Shown: positions 36,880-46,648 of the stretch, piece by piece
Layout of the letters: the number at the start of each line of letters is the position of its first letter
Numbering within the stretch: the first letter of the stretch is position 1
Assembly: GCA_035502995.1 (NCBI GenBank)
Contig: DATJTW010000107.1
Coordinates: 106,111 to 170,110, forward strand
Source: CADEED01 sp035502995
GTDB lineage: Bacteria; Pseudomonadota; Gammaproteobacteria; Steroidobacterales; Steroidobacteraceae
Direction of reading: 5' to 3'
DNA: 64,000 bases
The notes under the pieces: generated by a model
What the model saw: the letters and a program-made list of their open reading frames with translations, nothing else
Database searches by the model: none
What the model was told of the DNA's origin: nothing
Position numbers and translations under genes: made by a program

Positions 36880-38385
36880 TCAGGCTTTCTTCACCGGCGC
36901 CACGTTCGCGTTCATCCGGAACAGGTTGTTAGGGTCGACCTTCGTCTTCAGCGCCACCAGCCGCTCGAAGTTGCCGCCATACGTGGTCGACAATCGCGCG
37001 GCGTCGTCGGGCCGGTATTCGTTGACGTAGAAGCCGTGCGTGTGCGGCTCGATCGCCGGCCAGGCCGAGCGCACCCAAGCGCTGACGGCGTCGTTCTGCG
37101 CGGGGTCGTCCCAGTGCGCCGCGATGAAGATCAGGTGTTTGACGCTGCGCTGCGCGAACGCCGTGGCGTCCGGCTTCACGCGCGAGATCGCGCCGCCGGC
37201 GTGCGGCAACTGCACGGTCTGCACCATCGGCAGGTTGGCCTGCCCGATCGTCGAGAGCAGCACGTCGATCAGCGCCGGACTCGTCTGGTGCACCATCCCG
37301 CCCTTGATGTAGTGACGATGCCCGTGCTCGGCGGATTTGTCCTGCCGCTGCTGCAGCCTGACGTACGGCGTCTCGGCGACGCTGTCGCGGATGGGCTTGC
37401 GGAACTCGCGCAGCGGCGCCAGCACCTTCGCGGCGCCGGCGCGCGGACCGCTGTAACAGACGTCGAGCGACAGGAAGCGCAGATCGTTGGGCAGGCGCAC
37501 CAGCGCGAATTCGACGTACAGCTCGTCGGGCGCCTGCGCGAGGAAATCGAACAGGAACGCGAGCATCGCGGGCGCGTCCTGCCAGGAGTACGCGAGCTCG
37601 CCGCCGACCATGACGGGATCGACCGGATGCAGCTGGAACTCGAACGACGTCACGACGCCGAAGTTGCCGCCGCCGCCACGCAGGCCCCAGTAGAGCTCCG
37701 GGTTCTGCCGGGCGCTGGCGGTCTGGAGTTTTCCATCCGCGGTCACGACGTCGAAGGAGCGGACGTTGTCGCAGGCGAGCGCGAAACGGCGGCCGAGCCG
37801 TCCGAACCCGCCGCCCGTCGTCAAACCACCCACGCCGGTGTGCGAGACCGTGCCCGCGGTGGTGGCGAGGCCATGCACCAGCGATTCGCGATCGAGCGCA
37901 CCCAGCAACGCGCCGCCCTCGATCCAGGCCAGCCGCTGCGCCGGATCGACGCGCGCGCCGTTCATCGCCGACAGGTCGAGCACCAATCCCTTGTCGCACA
38001 CCGACTGGCCGGACAGGCTGTGCCCGCCGCCGCGCACCGCGACCAGCAGGTTTTTCGCTGCCGCGAATTGCACCGCGGTCATCACGTCCGCCGGGCCGCT
38101 GCAGCGCGCGATCAAGGCCGGGCGCCGGTCGAACGCGGCGTTCCAGATCTTGCGGGCGTCGTCGTAACCGCCGGCGCCGGCCAGCAGCAGATCGCCGCGC
38201 AGGTTGGCCGCGAGGTCCGCGACCTCCGTGCCCGCGAGCACGATCGGTTTGCCGTCGCCGGAGACGGCGTCGATGTCGGCGATGGCGGTGAGCGGGTCGG
38301 CGGCTAACAACCGGCCGAACGGCAGCGCGGCGGAGACGGCGACGGCGGAGCGGAGGAACTGGCGACGGAGCAGCGGTGTGCGCAT
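36880..38385 (-). CDS. Tat-exported FAD-linked oxidase (berberine bridge enzyme-like)
   Basis: This 501-residue protein has a twin-arginine signal (RRQFLRSAVAVSA), a FAD-binding PCMH domain and a C-terminal BBE motif (YGGNFERLVALKTKVDP and NLFRMNANV). The flavin-attachment His122 lies in RGGGHSLSG. The second covalent site, a Cys found in bicovalent members near AGxxSxxGxxG, is absent: the sequence reads AGTVSHTGVGG, so single attachment is expected. Members oxidise sugars, alcohols or aromatic compounds with oxygen as acceptor. Export suggests periplasmic use. Confidence 0.85.
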   Translation of the reverse strand: MRTPLLRRQFLRSAVAVSAALPFGRLLAADPLTAIADIDAVSGDGKPIVLAGTEVADLAANLRGDLLLAGAGGYDDARKIWNAAFDRRPALIARCSGPADVMTAVQFAAAKNLLVAVRGGGHSLSGQSVCDKGLVLDLSAMNGARVDPAQRLAWIEGGALLGALDRESLVHGLATTAGTVSHTGVGGLTTGGGFGRLGRRFALACDNVRSFDVVTADGKLQTASARQNPELYWGLRGGGGNFGVVTSFEFQLHPVDPVMVGGELAYSWQDAPAMLAFLFDFLAQAPDELYVEFALVRLPNDLRFLSLDVCYSGPRAGAAKVLAPLREFRKPIRDSVAETPYVRLQQRQDKSAEHGHRHYIKGGMVHQTSPALIDVLLSTIGQANLPMVQTVQLPHAGGAISRVKPDATAFAQRSVKHLIFIAAHWDDPAQNDAVSAWVRSAWPAIEPHTHGFYVNEYRPDDAARLSTTYGGNFERLVALKTKVDPNNLFRMNANVAPVKKA

Positions 38386-38507
38386 GGTCGACTCCCGTGA
38401 CGAGGCGCATACAGTGCGCCCGCCACGAAGAGTCTTGCTACCGCGCCCGCGGCCGGCGCGGAGGATTCTGAGACTTTTTCCCCGGCCGCCGGTCGGGCGG
38501 ATGCGTG

Positions 38508-38567
38508 TTCAGCCTGACGGAAGCTAGCTCAGGCTGACGGCAGCTAGTTCAGCCTGACGGCAATTGG
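38508..38567 (+). repeat. Three tandem 20-bp repeats at the 3' end of cbpM
   Basis: The copies TTCAGCCTGACGGAAGCTAG (38508-38527), CTCAGGCTGACGGCAGCTAG (38528-38547) and TTCAGCCTGACGGCAATTGG (38548-38567) differ at a few positions. The third includes the stop codon and last codons of cbpM, so the array looks like expansion of the gene end. Confidence 0.8.
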
Positions 38568-38866
38568 GCGCGCAGCTGCGAGATCTCCGCTTCCAGTTCC
38601 GAGACACGTTCCAGCAATCGCAGTGCGACACCGAGTCCGCGCACGTCGAGCTCGAGGTCATCGCGCAGCCGGCACGCGGTGCGTGCCACGGTGATCACGC
38701 GCGCGCTGAACGTGTAGCCGCCGGCGCCGCTGCCACTCGCGGCGATCGCGCCGCCCTGCACGAGCTCGAGCAGCTCGCGCTCGCTGAGACCCGACACCTG
38801 CACCAGCTCGGCCAGCGTGACGAGGCGGTGCTCGTCGAGCCACATCACGTCCGTCTCGCCGGTCAT
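38549..38866 (-). CDS. cbpM: Chaperone modulator CbpM
   Basis: This 105-residue protein has a MerR-like winged helix N-terminal half (LVTLAELVQVSGLSERELLEL) and a helical C-terminal half (VSELEAEISQLRAQLPSG). This is the CbpM family, which binds the J-domain of CbpA and inhibits its chaperone and DNA-binding functions. It overlaps cbpA by 4 bases on the same strand, the usual cbpAM arrangement. Three 20-bp repeats extend from its stop codon. Confidence 0.88.
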   Translation of the reverse strand: MTGETDVMWLDEHRLVTLAELVQVSGLSERELLELVQGGAIAASGSGAGGYTFSARVITVARTACRLRDDLELDVRGLGVALRLLERVSELEAEISQLRAQLPSG

Positions 38867-39822
38867 GCGCCTTCTCCGAAGTGGCGCCGCGGATCCGCGG
38901 CGGTCTCGCCGAGCTCGCGATACAGCTCGCGCTCCCGCTCGCTCAAACTACCCGGCACGACGATCTGCGCCACCGCGAACAGGTCGCCGGCGGCGCCGCG
39001 CGGTCGCGGCAGCCCGCGCCCGCCGAGCCGCAGCTTCTGGCCCGACGACGTGCCCGCGGGGATCCGCAGGTTCACGGCGCCGGCCGGCGTCGGCACTTCC
39101 ACCGACGCACCCAGCGCGGCTTCGGCCGGCGTCAGCGGCAGGTCGAGATACAGGTCGTGATCCGTCGCGCGATACAGGCGATGCGGCTTCAGCGTGATGT
39201 CGAGATAGAGGTCGCCGTCGCGGCCGCCGTTCGTGCCCTTGCCGCCCTTGCCGGGCAGGCGCAGACGCTGGCCGTCGACGGCACCCGGCGCGACGCGCGC
39301 CTTCACGGGGTGCGGCACGCGCCGCGCCTGGCCCGAAGGATCGCGTTCGGTCAGCGTGAGGTTCAGCTCGAGCGTCGTCCCCTTGAACGCATCCTCGATG
39401 CTGATCTCGACCGGCACCTCGAAGTCCTGGCCGGGGATCGCGCGCGAGCCTCCGCCACCGAACGGGCTGCCACCGAACTGGCCGCCCCCGGCGCCGCCGA
39501 AGCGCGAGAACAGGTCGGCGAAATCGACGTCGTCGAACGAGAACTGCGCATTGCCGCCGCCATGCTGGCGCGCCCAGTCCGGCGGCGGACGGAACTCCTC
39601 GCCCTCGGGCCGCGAGCCGAGCGCGTCGTAGGCCGCGCGTTTCTCGGCGTCCTTCAGCGTGCCGTACGCCTCGGCGACTTCCTTGAACTTCGCCTCGGCG
39701 TCCGGCTCCTTGGAGACGTCCGGATGATATTTCTGCGCGAGCCGCCGATAAGCCTTCTTGATCTCGTCGGCGCTCGCGCCGCGCTCGACGCCGAGCGCCG
39801 CGTAGTAGTCGGTGTACTTCAT
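38863..39822 (-). CDS. cbpA: Curved DNA-binding J-domain protein CbpA (DnaJ class)
   Basis: This 319-residue co-chaperone has an N-terminal J-domain with HPD at 33-35 (LAQKYHPDVSKEP), a Gly/Phe-rich region (about 95-130) and two C-terminal beta domains (GTTLELNLTLTERD; VPTPAGAVNLRIPAG). The zinc-finger domain of DnaJ is absent, as in CbpA. It stimulates DnaK ATPase and binds curved DNA. It is translationally coupled to cbpM. Confidence 0.92.
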   Translation of the reverse strand: MKYTDYYAALGVERGASADEIKKAYRRLAQKYHPDVSKEPDAEAKFKEVAEAYGTLKDAEKRAAYDALGSRPEGEEFRPPPDWARQHGGGNAQFSFDDVDFADLFSRFGGAGGGQFGGSPFGGGGSRAIPGQDFEVPVEISIEDAFKGTTLELNLTLTERDPSGQARRVPHPVKARVAPGAVDGQRLRLPGKGGKGTNGGRDGDLYLDITLKPHRLYRATDHDLYLDLPLTPAEAALGASVEVPTPAGAVNLRIPAGTSSGQKLRLGGRGLPRPRGAAGDLFAVAQIVVPGSLSERERELYRELGETAADPRRHFGEGA

Positions 39823-39844
39823 CGAACTCCGGTCACTGCCGTGG

Positions 39845-40645
39845 TCATTGCGCCCCGGGCGCGGCCATCTTCTTCGGCTTGTAGCCCGCGGGGATCTCGA
39901 ACATCGACGCCGGGATGGCCTCTTCGCGCCACACCTTCACCAGCTGCTCCTCGTCGCCGAGCTTGCCGTCCTCGTAACCGCGCGAGCGCATGGGGAAACC
40001 ATTCACTTTGGCCTGTGCATCGAACTCGTTGCTCATCATGCCGGCCAATGTGGGGACGGATTTCGCCATTTCCTCGAACACCTTGGCGAAGTTCGCGAAC
40101 ACGGCCTGGAAGTTCTCCTTGCCGGGCAATTGCGAATACGGCACGACACAGAGCTGGTCGTCGAGCTCGCCATTGCGCTTGATGTCCCAGACCTTGCAGG
40201 CGCGACCGTCGACCTTGTCGCTCTTGCCGGTGTCGACGGCTTCGACCGTCCATTTCTGGTCGGGGCCGCCCATGCCGGGCGTCTTGCCCATCATCTGTTC
40301 GACCTGCGCGCGCTGATCCGGCGGCAGCTTCGCGAGCTGCTCCTTCATCTGGTCCATGGCCGAGCTGATCTGCGCGGCGAGCTGCTGCATGGTCGCCTTG
40401 TCGAAGGCGATGTACGTGTGGTCCGAGTCGTCGACGATGTACATCGTGTCGCCCTTGATGATGGAGGCGCGACCCTCCTCGTCGACGAAGCGGCCGTTGC
40501 CGCCCTGGACGTACATCTTCTGGGAGGGCGACGTGGTGTTGTTGGGGACGTCGTGCGTCACCAGCTCGACGTAGACGCCGGCCGAGGCGACCGAGGTGGC
40601 GAGCGTGGCGGCCAGGGCCGTGCAGATCGTGGCGATGCGGTTCAT
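39845..40645 (-). CDS. Periplasmic DUF4412-like protein
   Basis: This 266-residue protein has a signal peptide (MNRIATICTALAATLATSVASA). The mature part starts GVYVELVTHDVPNN and has a central helical segment (MQQLAAQISSAMDQMKEQL) and the motif GRACKVWDIKRNGELDDQLC with two cysteines. It resembles DUF4412 proteins, which are predicted periplasmic and often look like LolA/LolB-type barrel folds. The function is unknown. It is 22 bp upstream of cbpA on the same strand and divergent from a thioesterase gene. Confidence 0.7.
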   Translation of the reverse strand: MNRIATICTALAATLATSVASAGVYVELVTHDVPNNTTSPSQKMYVQGGNGRFVDEEGRASIIKGDTMYIVDDSDHTYIAFDKATMQQLAAQISSAMDQMKEQLAKLPPDQRAQVEQMMGKTPGMGGPDQKWTVEAVDTGKSDKVDGRACKVWDIKRNGELDDQLCVVPYSQLPGKENFQAVFANFAKVFEEMAKSVPTLAGMMSNEFDAQAKVNGFPMRSRGYEDGKLGDEEQLVKVWREEAIPASMFEIPAGYKPKKMAAPGAQ

Positions 40646-40730
40646 GAATGCCCTCTGGGTTCGGAGTGGCCGGACTCTAGCACCTGGTCCGGTCGTGTAA
40701 TTTAGTCACGGCTTTCATAGACTTAGTTCC

Positions 40731-41162
40731 ATGCTCGTCTCCTGGGACCACGACAATCCGCACGTCGTCGCGCTCGACGTGGCCGACGCCGACATCGACG
40801 CCTACGGCCACGTGAACAACGCGGTGTACCTGCGCTGGCTGGATCGCGCCGCCTGGTCGCACTCGGCCGCGCTGGGCGTGTCGATCGCCGACTGCACGCG
40901 GCTGCGGCGCGGCATGGCCGCGTTGCGCATCGAGATCGACTACCTGCGCGCGGCGCTGCCCGGCGACCGCGTCGAGATCGCCACGTGGATCGTCGAGGCA
41001 GACCACAAGCTGCGCGTCACGCGCCGCTTCCAGCTGCGCCACGCGGCCGATGGCGGAACACTGGCGCGCGCCACGACGCAGTACGTCTGCCTGAATCTCG
41101 ACTCGGGGCGCGCGGTGCGCATGCCGCCGGAGTTCAGCGCGGCCTATCGGGTGACCCTCTGA
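40731..41162 (+). CDS. Hotdog-fold acyl-CoA thioesterase (4HBT family)
   Basis: This 143-residue protein contains DIDAYGHVNNAVYLRWLD, the hallmark of 4-hydroxybenzoyl-CoA thioesterase and YbgC-like enzymes, with the catalytic Asp and His region in the first helix. The central strand LRIEIDYLRAALPGDRV follows. It hydrolyses acyl-CoA thioesters; the substrate cannot be assigned. It is 17 bp upstream of an alpha/beta hydrolase gene, likely in one transcript. Confidence 0.85.
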   Translation: MLVSWDHDNPHVVALDVADADIDAYGHVNNAVYLRWLDRAAWSHSAALGVSIADCTRLRRGMAALRIEIDYLRAALPGDRVEIATWIVEADHKLRVTRRFQLRHAADGGTLARATTQYVCLNLDSGRAVRMPPEFSAAYRVTL

Positions 41163-41178
41163 TGGAAGAGCCGGCCTG

Positions 41179-42060
41179 ATGGAAGAGCGGCGCAAGCCCG
41201 TGCTCGGTCGCGTGGTACCGGGCGTCACGCCCGACCTGCAGCGCCGGCTGCGGCGCTTCTTCGGCGTCGTGCAGACGCTGAGCCCGTCGCTGGCCGCGAA
41301 GCTCGCGCTGCGCCTGTTCATGACGCCGCCGCGCCGCCGTCTCGACGCGACGGACGCGCCCGTGGTGGCGCAGGCCGTGCGCAGCGTCGTGCCGATCGGC
41401 GCGGATTCGTTCACGCAGTGGACCTGGGGCGATGAGGCACCGGTCGTCGTGGTGCTGCATGGCTGGGGCAGCCACGCGGCCCGGTTCGGCGACTTCATCG
41501 CGCCGTTGCGTGCCGCCGGTTACCGCGTCGTCGGCATCGACGCGCCGGCGCACGGCGTGTCGCCGGGCCGCCAGTCCGACCTGCCGCGCTTCCGCGATAG
41601 CCTGATCGCGGTGCTGCGCGCGCATCGGCCCGTGCACGCGGTCATCGGCCACTCGCTGGGCGGCGCCGCCACGCTGACGGTGCTCGCCGAGACGCAGGAA
41701 TTCCACCCGGGCCGCATCTGCCTGTTCGGCGTGCCGGCCGACATGGACTACATCCTCGAATCGTTCGCGATGATGCTGGGACTGCGGCCACGCGCGATGG
41801 CGAAGCTGCGCGAACGGTTCGAGCGGCAGTTCGGCCGCAGCGCGCGCGACATCTCGATCGCCGCCGCCGCGCCGCACGTGCGCATCCCGACGCTGGTCGT
41901 GCACGACGAAGAGGACAACGTCGCGCCGCTCGCGCAGGGACAGGCGCTGGCCGCGGCGATCCCGCACGCGACGATGCACCTGACGAAGGGACTGGGACAC
42001 AGCGGCGCGCTGCGCGACGCCGCGACGATCGAGCGCGTGATCGCCTTTCTGCGGGCCTAG
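41179..42060 (+). CDS. Alpha/beta hydrolase
   Basis: This 293-residue protein has HGWGSHAARFGDFI, the nucleophile elbow GHSLGG with Ser159, the acid in VVHDEEDNVAP and a terminal His in GLGHSGAL. This is the alpha/beta hydrolase fold of the esterase/lipase group (hydrolase 4/6 type). There is no signal peptide. The stop codon overlaps the stop of the convergent barrel-like gene by 3 bases. Co-transcription with the thioesterase suggests lipid or acyl metabolism, but that is inference. Confidence 0.82.
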   Translation: MEERRKPVLGRVVPGVTPDLQRRLRRFFGVVQTLSPSLAAKLALRLFMTPPRRRLDATDAPVVAQAVRSVVPIGADSFTQWTWGDEAPVVVVLHGWGSHAARFGDFIAPLRAAGYRVVGIDAPAHGVSPGRQSDLPRFRDSLIAVLRAHRPVHAVIGHSLGGAATLTVLAETQEFHPGRICLFGVPADMDYILESFAMMLGLRPRAMAKLRERFERQFGRSARDISIAAAAPHVRIPTLVVHDEEDNVAPLAQGQALAAAIPHATMHLTKGLGHSGALRDAATIERVIAFLRA

Positions 42061-42953
42061 AAACTCGCGCGGAAGAAGATCTCGGGCCCCGACGAGGAGA
42101 GATCGAACATCAGCGGCTGCTCGGTGTCGGTGACCTCGAGGTTCGCCTCGAGCTTCGTGTAACCGAGACCGATGGCGAGATTCCGGTGCCAGCGATACTG
42201 CAGGTCGAGATGGTAGTCGGACATGCTGCCGTCGAAGCCCTCGGGACTCGCCGAGAACTGCTGTCCGCGCAGCGTCACCGACCAGCGCTTCGAGATGCGG
42301 AACGCGGCGTTCGCGGCGATCGTCGGGAAGATGCCGACCTCGGAATCCTTCTCACGCTGCAACGTGCCCGGACGGCCGCCTTCGGCCTCGGCCTGGATCA
42401 CGTGGATGCCGAGTCCGAGCCCGGCTTCGAAGCGCTCGAACTTGAAGAATTCGTAGCCGTACGTGACCGAGAACACGCGCCAGTCGAGCTTGGTCCGGAA
42501 CACCTGGCCAGCATCGAAACCGAAGTCGCCGAAGTCGATGTCGCGCACCAGCGGCTGTTCCTTGAAGCGGCTCAGCTTGAAATAGTCGACGCGCATGTGA
42601 TGGCGCTCGCGCATGCGCATGTCGACTTCCATGCGGCCCTGGTTCACCTGGTCGTCGAGACCGAGATCCCGCTCGGCGTTGAGCAACGTGCCCGGCACCA
42701 CGCCGTTCGTCGAGTCGAGCCGGAAGTCCGTGTTCACCGACGGCTGGAAATAGATGAGGCGCATGGCGAAACGGTCGGAGACGGGACTCGCGATGCCCTG
42801 CGTGTCCGGCTTCATCACATCGCTGGGCTTGAGCACCGGCCCCGCCTTCTCGCGCTCGCGGCGCGGCGCCTCGACCGGTTCTTCCTTGTCCTTGCGCAGC
42901 AGGGCGCAGCCCGACAGCGCGAGACTCAGCACGAGGACCAGGGCAAGACGCAT
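42057..42953 (-). CDS. Predicted outer-membrane beta-barrel lipoprotein of unknown function
   Basis: This 298-residue protein begins MRLALVLVLSLALSGC, a lipobox with Cys16. After a charged segment come alternating amphipathic strands (RFAMRLIYFQPSVNTDF; WRVFSVTYGYEFFKF; WHRNLAIGLGYTKL) and a terminal aromatic EIFFRASF, all typical of an outer-membrane beta barrel. The combination of a lipid anchor and a barrel is unusual. No family is recognised. It converges with the hydrolase gene. Confidence 0.7.
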   Translation of the reverse strand: MRLALVLVLSLALSGCALLRKDKEEPVEAPRREREKAGPVLKPSDVMKPDTQGIASPVSDRFAMRLIYFQPSVNTDFRLDSTNGVVPGTLLNAERDLGLDDQVNQGRMEVDMRMRERHHMRVDYFKLSRFKEQPLVRDIDFGDFGFDAGQVFRTKLDWRVFSVTYGYEFFKFERFEAGLGLGIHVIQAEAEGGRPGTLQREKDSEVGIFPTIAANAAFRISKRWSVTLRGQQFSASPEGFDGSMSDYHLDLQYRWHRNLAIGLGYTKLEANLEVTDTEQPLMFDLSSSGPEIFFRASF

Positions 42954-43036
42954 GGCGGAACTCCGGGACCGGGAAAACGGCCGCGCGACATGATCTAACA
43001 CGCGGGACGGGGGCGCCAGAGTCGCCCCAAAGAGAC

Positions 43037-43068
43037 GGGGCCGGTGTGATTCGCATCACACCGGCCCC
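43037..43068. terminator. Strong hairpin between rho and the barrel lipoprotein gene
   Basis: The arms GGGGCCGGTGTGAT (43037-43050) and ATCACACCGGCCCC (43055-43068) are perfect complements around a TCGC loop. No long T run follows on either side. The position after the rho stop suggests transcription termination or mRNA end protection. Confidence 0.55.
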
Positions 43069-43121
43069 AAGTGCCAGTCCCGGTAGCGAGGGACGGACCT
43101 CGGTCCATCCCCGCAGAACCG

Positions 43122-44603
<1,482 letters not shown>

Positions 44604-44611
44604 GTAGCCTC

Positions 44612-44941
44612 TCACAGGTTCTGATCCAGGAAGGTTTTCAGGTCCGGCTTGCGCACCGAGCCGACCTTCTGCGCGTGCGGCTTGCCGTTCTTGAAGAGGA
44701 TCAGCGTCGGGATGTTGCGGATGCCGAATTTCGGCGGCGTCTGCGGATTCGACTCGATGTCGATCTTCGCGATGCGGACCTTGTCTTTGTACTCGACGGC
44801 GATCTCGTCGAGGATCGGCGCGATCATCTTGCAGGGGCCACACCACTCGGCCCAGAAATCCAGCAGGACGGGCTTGTCGGACTTCTCGACGTCCTGGCTG
44901 AACGTCGCGTCCGTGGTGTGCACGATGTCCGGGTTACTCAC
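44612..44941 (-). CDS. trxA: Thioredoxin
   Basis: This 109-residue protein has the active site WAEWCGPCKMIAPIL, the cis-proline IPTLILFKNG and the C-terminal KTFLDQNL. It is the general disulfide reductase of the cytoplasm and would feed electrons to DsbD. The start is GTG at 44941, supported by GGAGG 9 bases upstream. It is directly upstream of rho, as is usual in gammaproteobacteria, with rhlB divergent. Confidence 0.97.
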   Translation of the reverse strand: MSNPDIVHTTDATFSQDVEKSDKPVLLDFWAEWCGPCKMIAPILDEIAVEYKDKVRIAKIDIESNPQTPPKFGIRNIPTLILFKNGKPHAQKVGSVRKPDLKTFLDQNL

Positions 44942-45240
44942 GTGGAATGACCTCCATGGGAAGCAAAAGGCATAGGGAGCGGATGGGTATCTGGTGGGGG
45001 TTTTGGGAGCGGGGTGCGTCGCGACGGCAGGAAGCCGTGCTCAGGACGCGATCAAACGGTTAGACTGCGGGGCGCAGCCAATGGGCGTGTGGGTTTGGAC
45101 CTAAGTGTTCAGAAGTGGATTTGCGGTTCGAGGCTCGGTAACGAGCGGGCCGCGTCTTGGGCCCAATTTTTAATGGTTCCGCCCGCCATTTGCAAGCGCC
45201 CCGGAGCGCATTTACCGAATACATAAGTAACCAGCCATTA
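44942..45240. other. Divergent intergenic region between trxA and rhlB
   Basis: This region must contain the promoters for trxA-rho and rhlB. The Shine-Dalgarno of trxA (GGAGG, minus strand) is clear. An AT-rich stretch at 45171-45241 precedes rhlB, but I find no -35/-10 pair that I would assign with confidence, and no RNA gene. Confidence 0.5.
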
Positions 45241-46590
45241 ATGACAGAGACACACCTTTCCGAGCTCGCGTTCGCGTCGCTCGACCTCGTTCCCGAAGTT
45301 AAACAAGGCATCGTCGATGCAGGTTTCGTCCGGGCCACACCCGTGCAAGCCAGCACTTTGCCGATTGCGCTCACGGGCAAGGATGTAGCAGGCCAGGCGC
45401 AGACCGGCACCGGCAAGACCGCGGCATTCCTCATCGCGCTGTATCAGCGCCTGCTGACGAATCCGCCGGGTCCGGGCCGCAGCGCGACGGGCATCCGCGC
45501 GCTGATCCTCGCGCCGACGCGCGAGCTCGCCGTGCAGATCCACAACGACGCGATCGTGCTCGGCAAGCACACGGGGCTGAAGATCGCGGTTGTATTTGGG
45601 GGCGTCGACTACGAAAAGCAACGCAAGACGCTGCAGGATGGCATCGACGTGCTGATCGGCACGCCCGGCCGCGTCATCGACTACTTCAAGCAGCACGTCT
45701 TCGACATGCGCCACGCGCAGGCCGTCGTGCTCGACGAAGCGGACCGCATGTTCGATCTCGGCTTCATCGCCGATATCCGCTTCATCCTGCGCCGGCTGCC
45801 GAAGCCGGAAGCGCGCCAGTCCATGTTGTTCTCGGCGACGCTGTCGCAGCGCGTGCTCGAGCTCGCGTACGAACACATGAACAACCCCGAGCTCGTGCGC
45901 ATCGAGCCGGACCGCGTCACCGCCGACAAGGTGCGCCAGCTCATCTACTTCCCGGCGATGGAAGAGAAGGTCCCGCTGTTGATCGGCCTGCTGCGGCAGT
46001 ACGACGCGCGCCGCACGATGGTGTTCGTGAACACCAAGCGCGTCGCCGAGAAGCTCGAGGCGTACCTGGTCGCCAACGGCTTCAAGGCGCAGGCGCTGTC
46101 GGGCGACGTGCCGCAGAAGAAACGCCTGCGCTTCATGAAGGAATTCCACAGCGGCGAGCTCGCGGTGCTGATCTGCACGGACGTCGCGTCGCGCGGACTG
46201 CACATCGCCGACGTCAGCCACGTCTTCAACTACGACCTGCCGCAGGACGCCGCGGACTACGTGCATCGCATCGGCCGCACCGCGCGCGCCGGCGCCGAGG
46301 GCGACGCGATCAGCTTCGGCTGCGAGGAATACGCGGTCGCGCTGCCGGACATCGAGGACTACATCTCGCACAAGATCGAGGTCGCCGCGGTGCGGCCCGA
46401 GTTGTTAGCCAAGGACCTGAAGCCGCCGGTGTACAAGGAGTGGGACCCGGAAGACGGCCCGCGCCCGATGCATCGCGGCGGCCGGCCGGGTGGCGGCCGC
46501 GGTGGACCGCGTCGCGGCGGCCCTGGCGGCGGCGGACGCGGCGGACCGCCGCGTCGTGGCGGCGGCGGCGGGCGCCGCGGCGGGCGCTAG
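45241..46590 (+). CDS. rhlB: DEAD-box RNA helicase RhlB
   Basis: This 449-residue helicase has the Q motif (FVRATPVQASTLPIAL), motif I AQTGTGKT, motif II DEADRM, motif III FSATLS, and motif VI HRIGRTARAG. Its location beside trxA and rho is the RhlB position in gammaproteobacteria, where RhlB works in RNA turnover. The C-terminal tail of about 45 residues is an RGG-type Arg/Gly-rich region (RRGGPGGGGRGG), predicted disordered and RNA-binding. The stop codon is the first part of a palindromic repeat. Confidence 0.95.
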   Translation: MTETHLSELAFASLDLVPEVKQGIVDAGFVRATPVQASTLPIALTGKDVAGQAQTGTGKTAAFLIALYQRLLTNPPGPGRSATGIRALILAPTRELAVQIHNDAIVLGKHTGLKIAVVFGGVDYEKQRKTLQDGIDVLIGTPGRVIDYFKQHVFDMRHAQAVVLDEADRMFDLGFIADIRFILRRLPKPEARQSMLFSATLSQRVLELAYEHMNNPELVRIEPDRVTADKVRQLIYFPAMEEKVPLLIGLLRQYDARRTMVFVNTKRVAEKLEAYLVANGFKAQALSGDVPQKKRLRFMKEFHSGELAVLICTDVASRGLHIADVSHVFNYDLPQDAADYVHRIGRTARAGAEGDAISFGCEEYAVALPDIEDYISHKIEVAAVRPELLAKDLKPPVYKEWDPEDGPRPMHRGGRPGGGRGGPRRGGPGGGGRGGPPRRGGGGGRRGGR

Positions 46591-46643
46591 GGACATTCCT
46601 CGTTTCCCCGCGCGCTCCGCGCGGCAAAAAGACGAATGTCCCT
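46589..46643. repeat. Palindromic repeat after rhlB, related to the 54-kb palindrome
   Basis: The outer arms AGGGACATTC (46589-46598) and GAATGTCCCT (46634-46643) enclose an inner hairpin CCGCGCG (46608-46614) / CGCGCGG (46618-46624). Its arm sequence GGGACATTCCT is shared with the element at 54090, showing one repeat family. It lies between convergent rhlB and the nucleotidase gene. Confidence 0.75.
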
Positions 46644-46648
46644 ATTTG

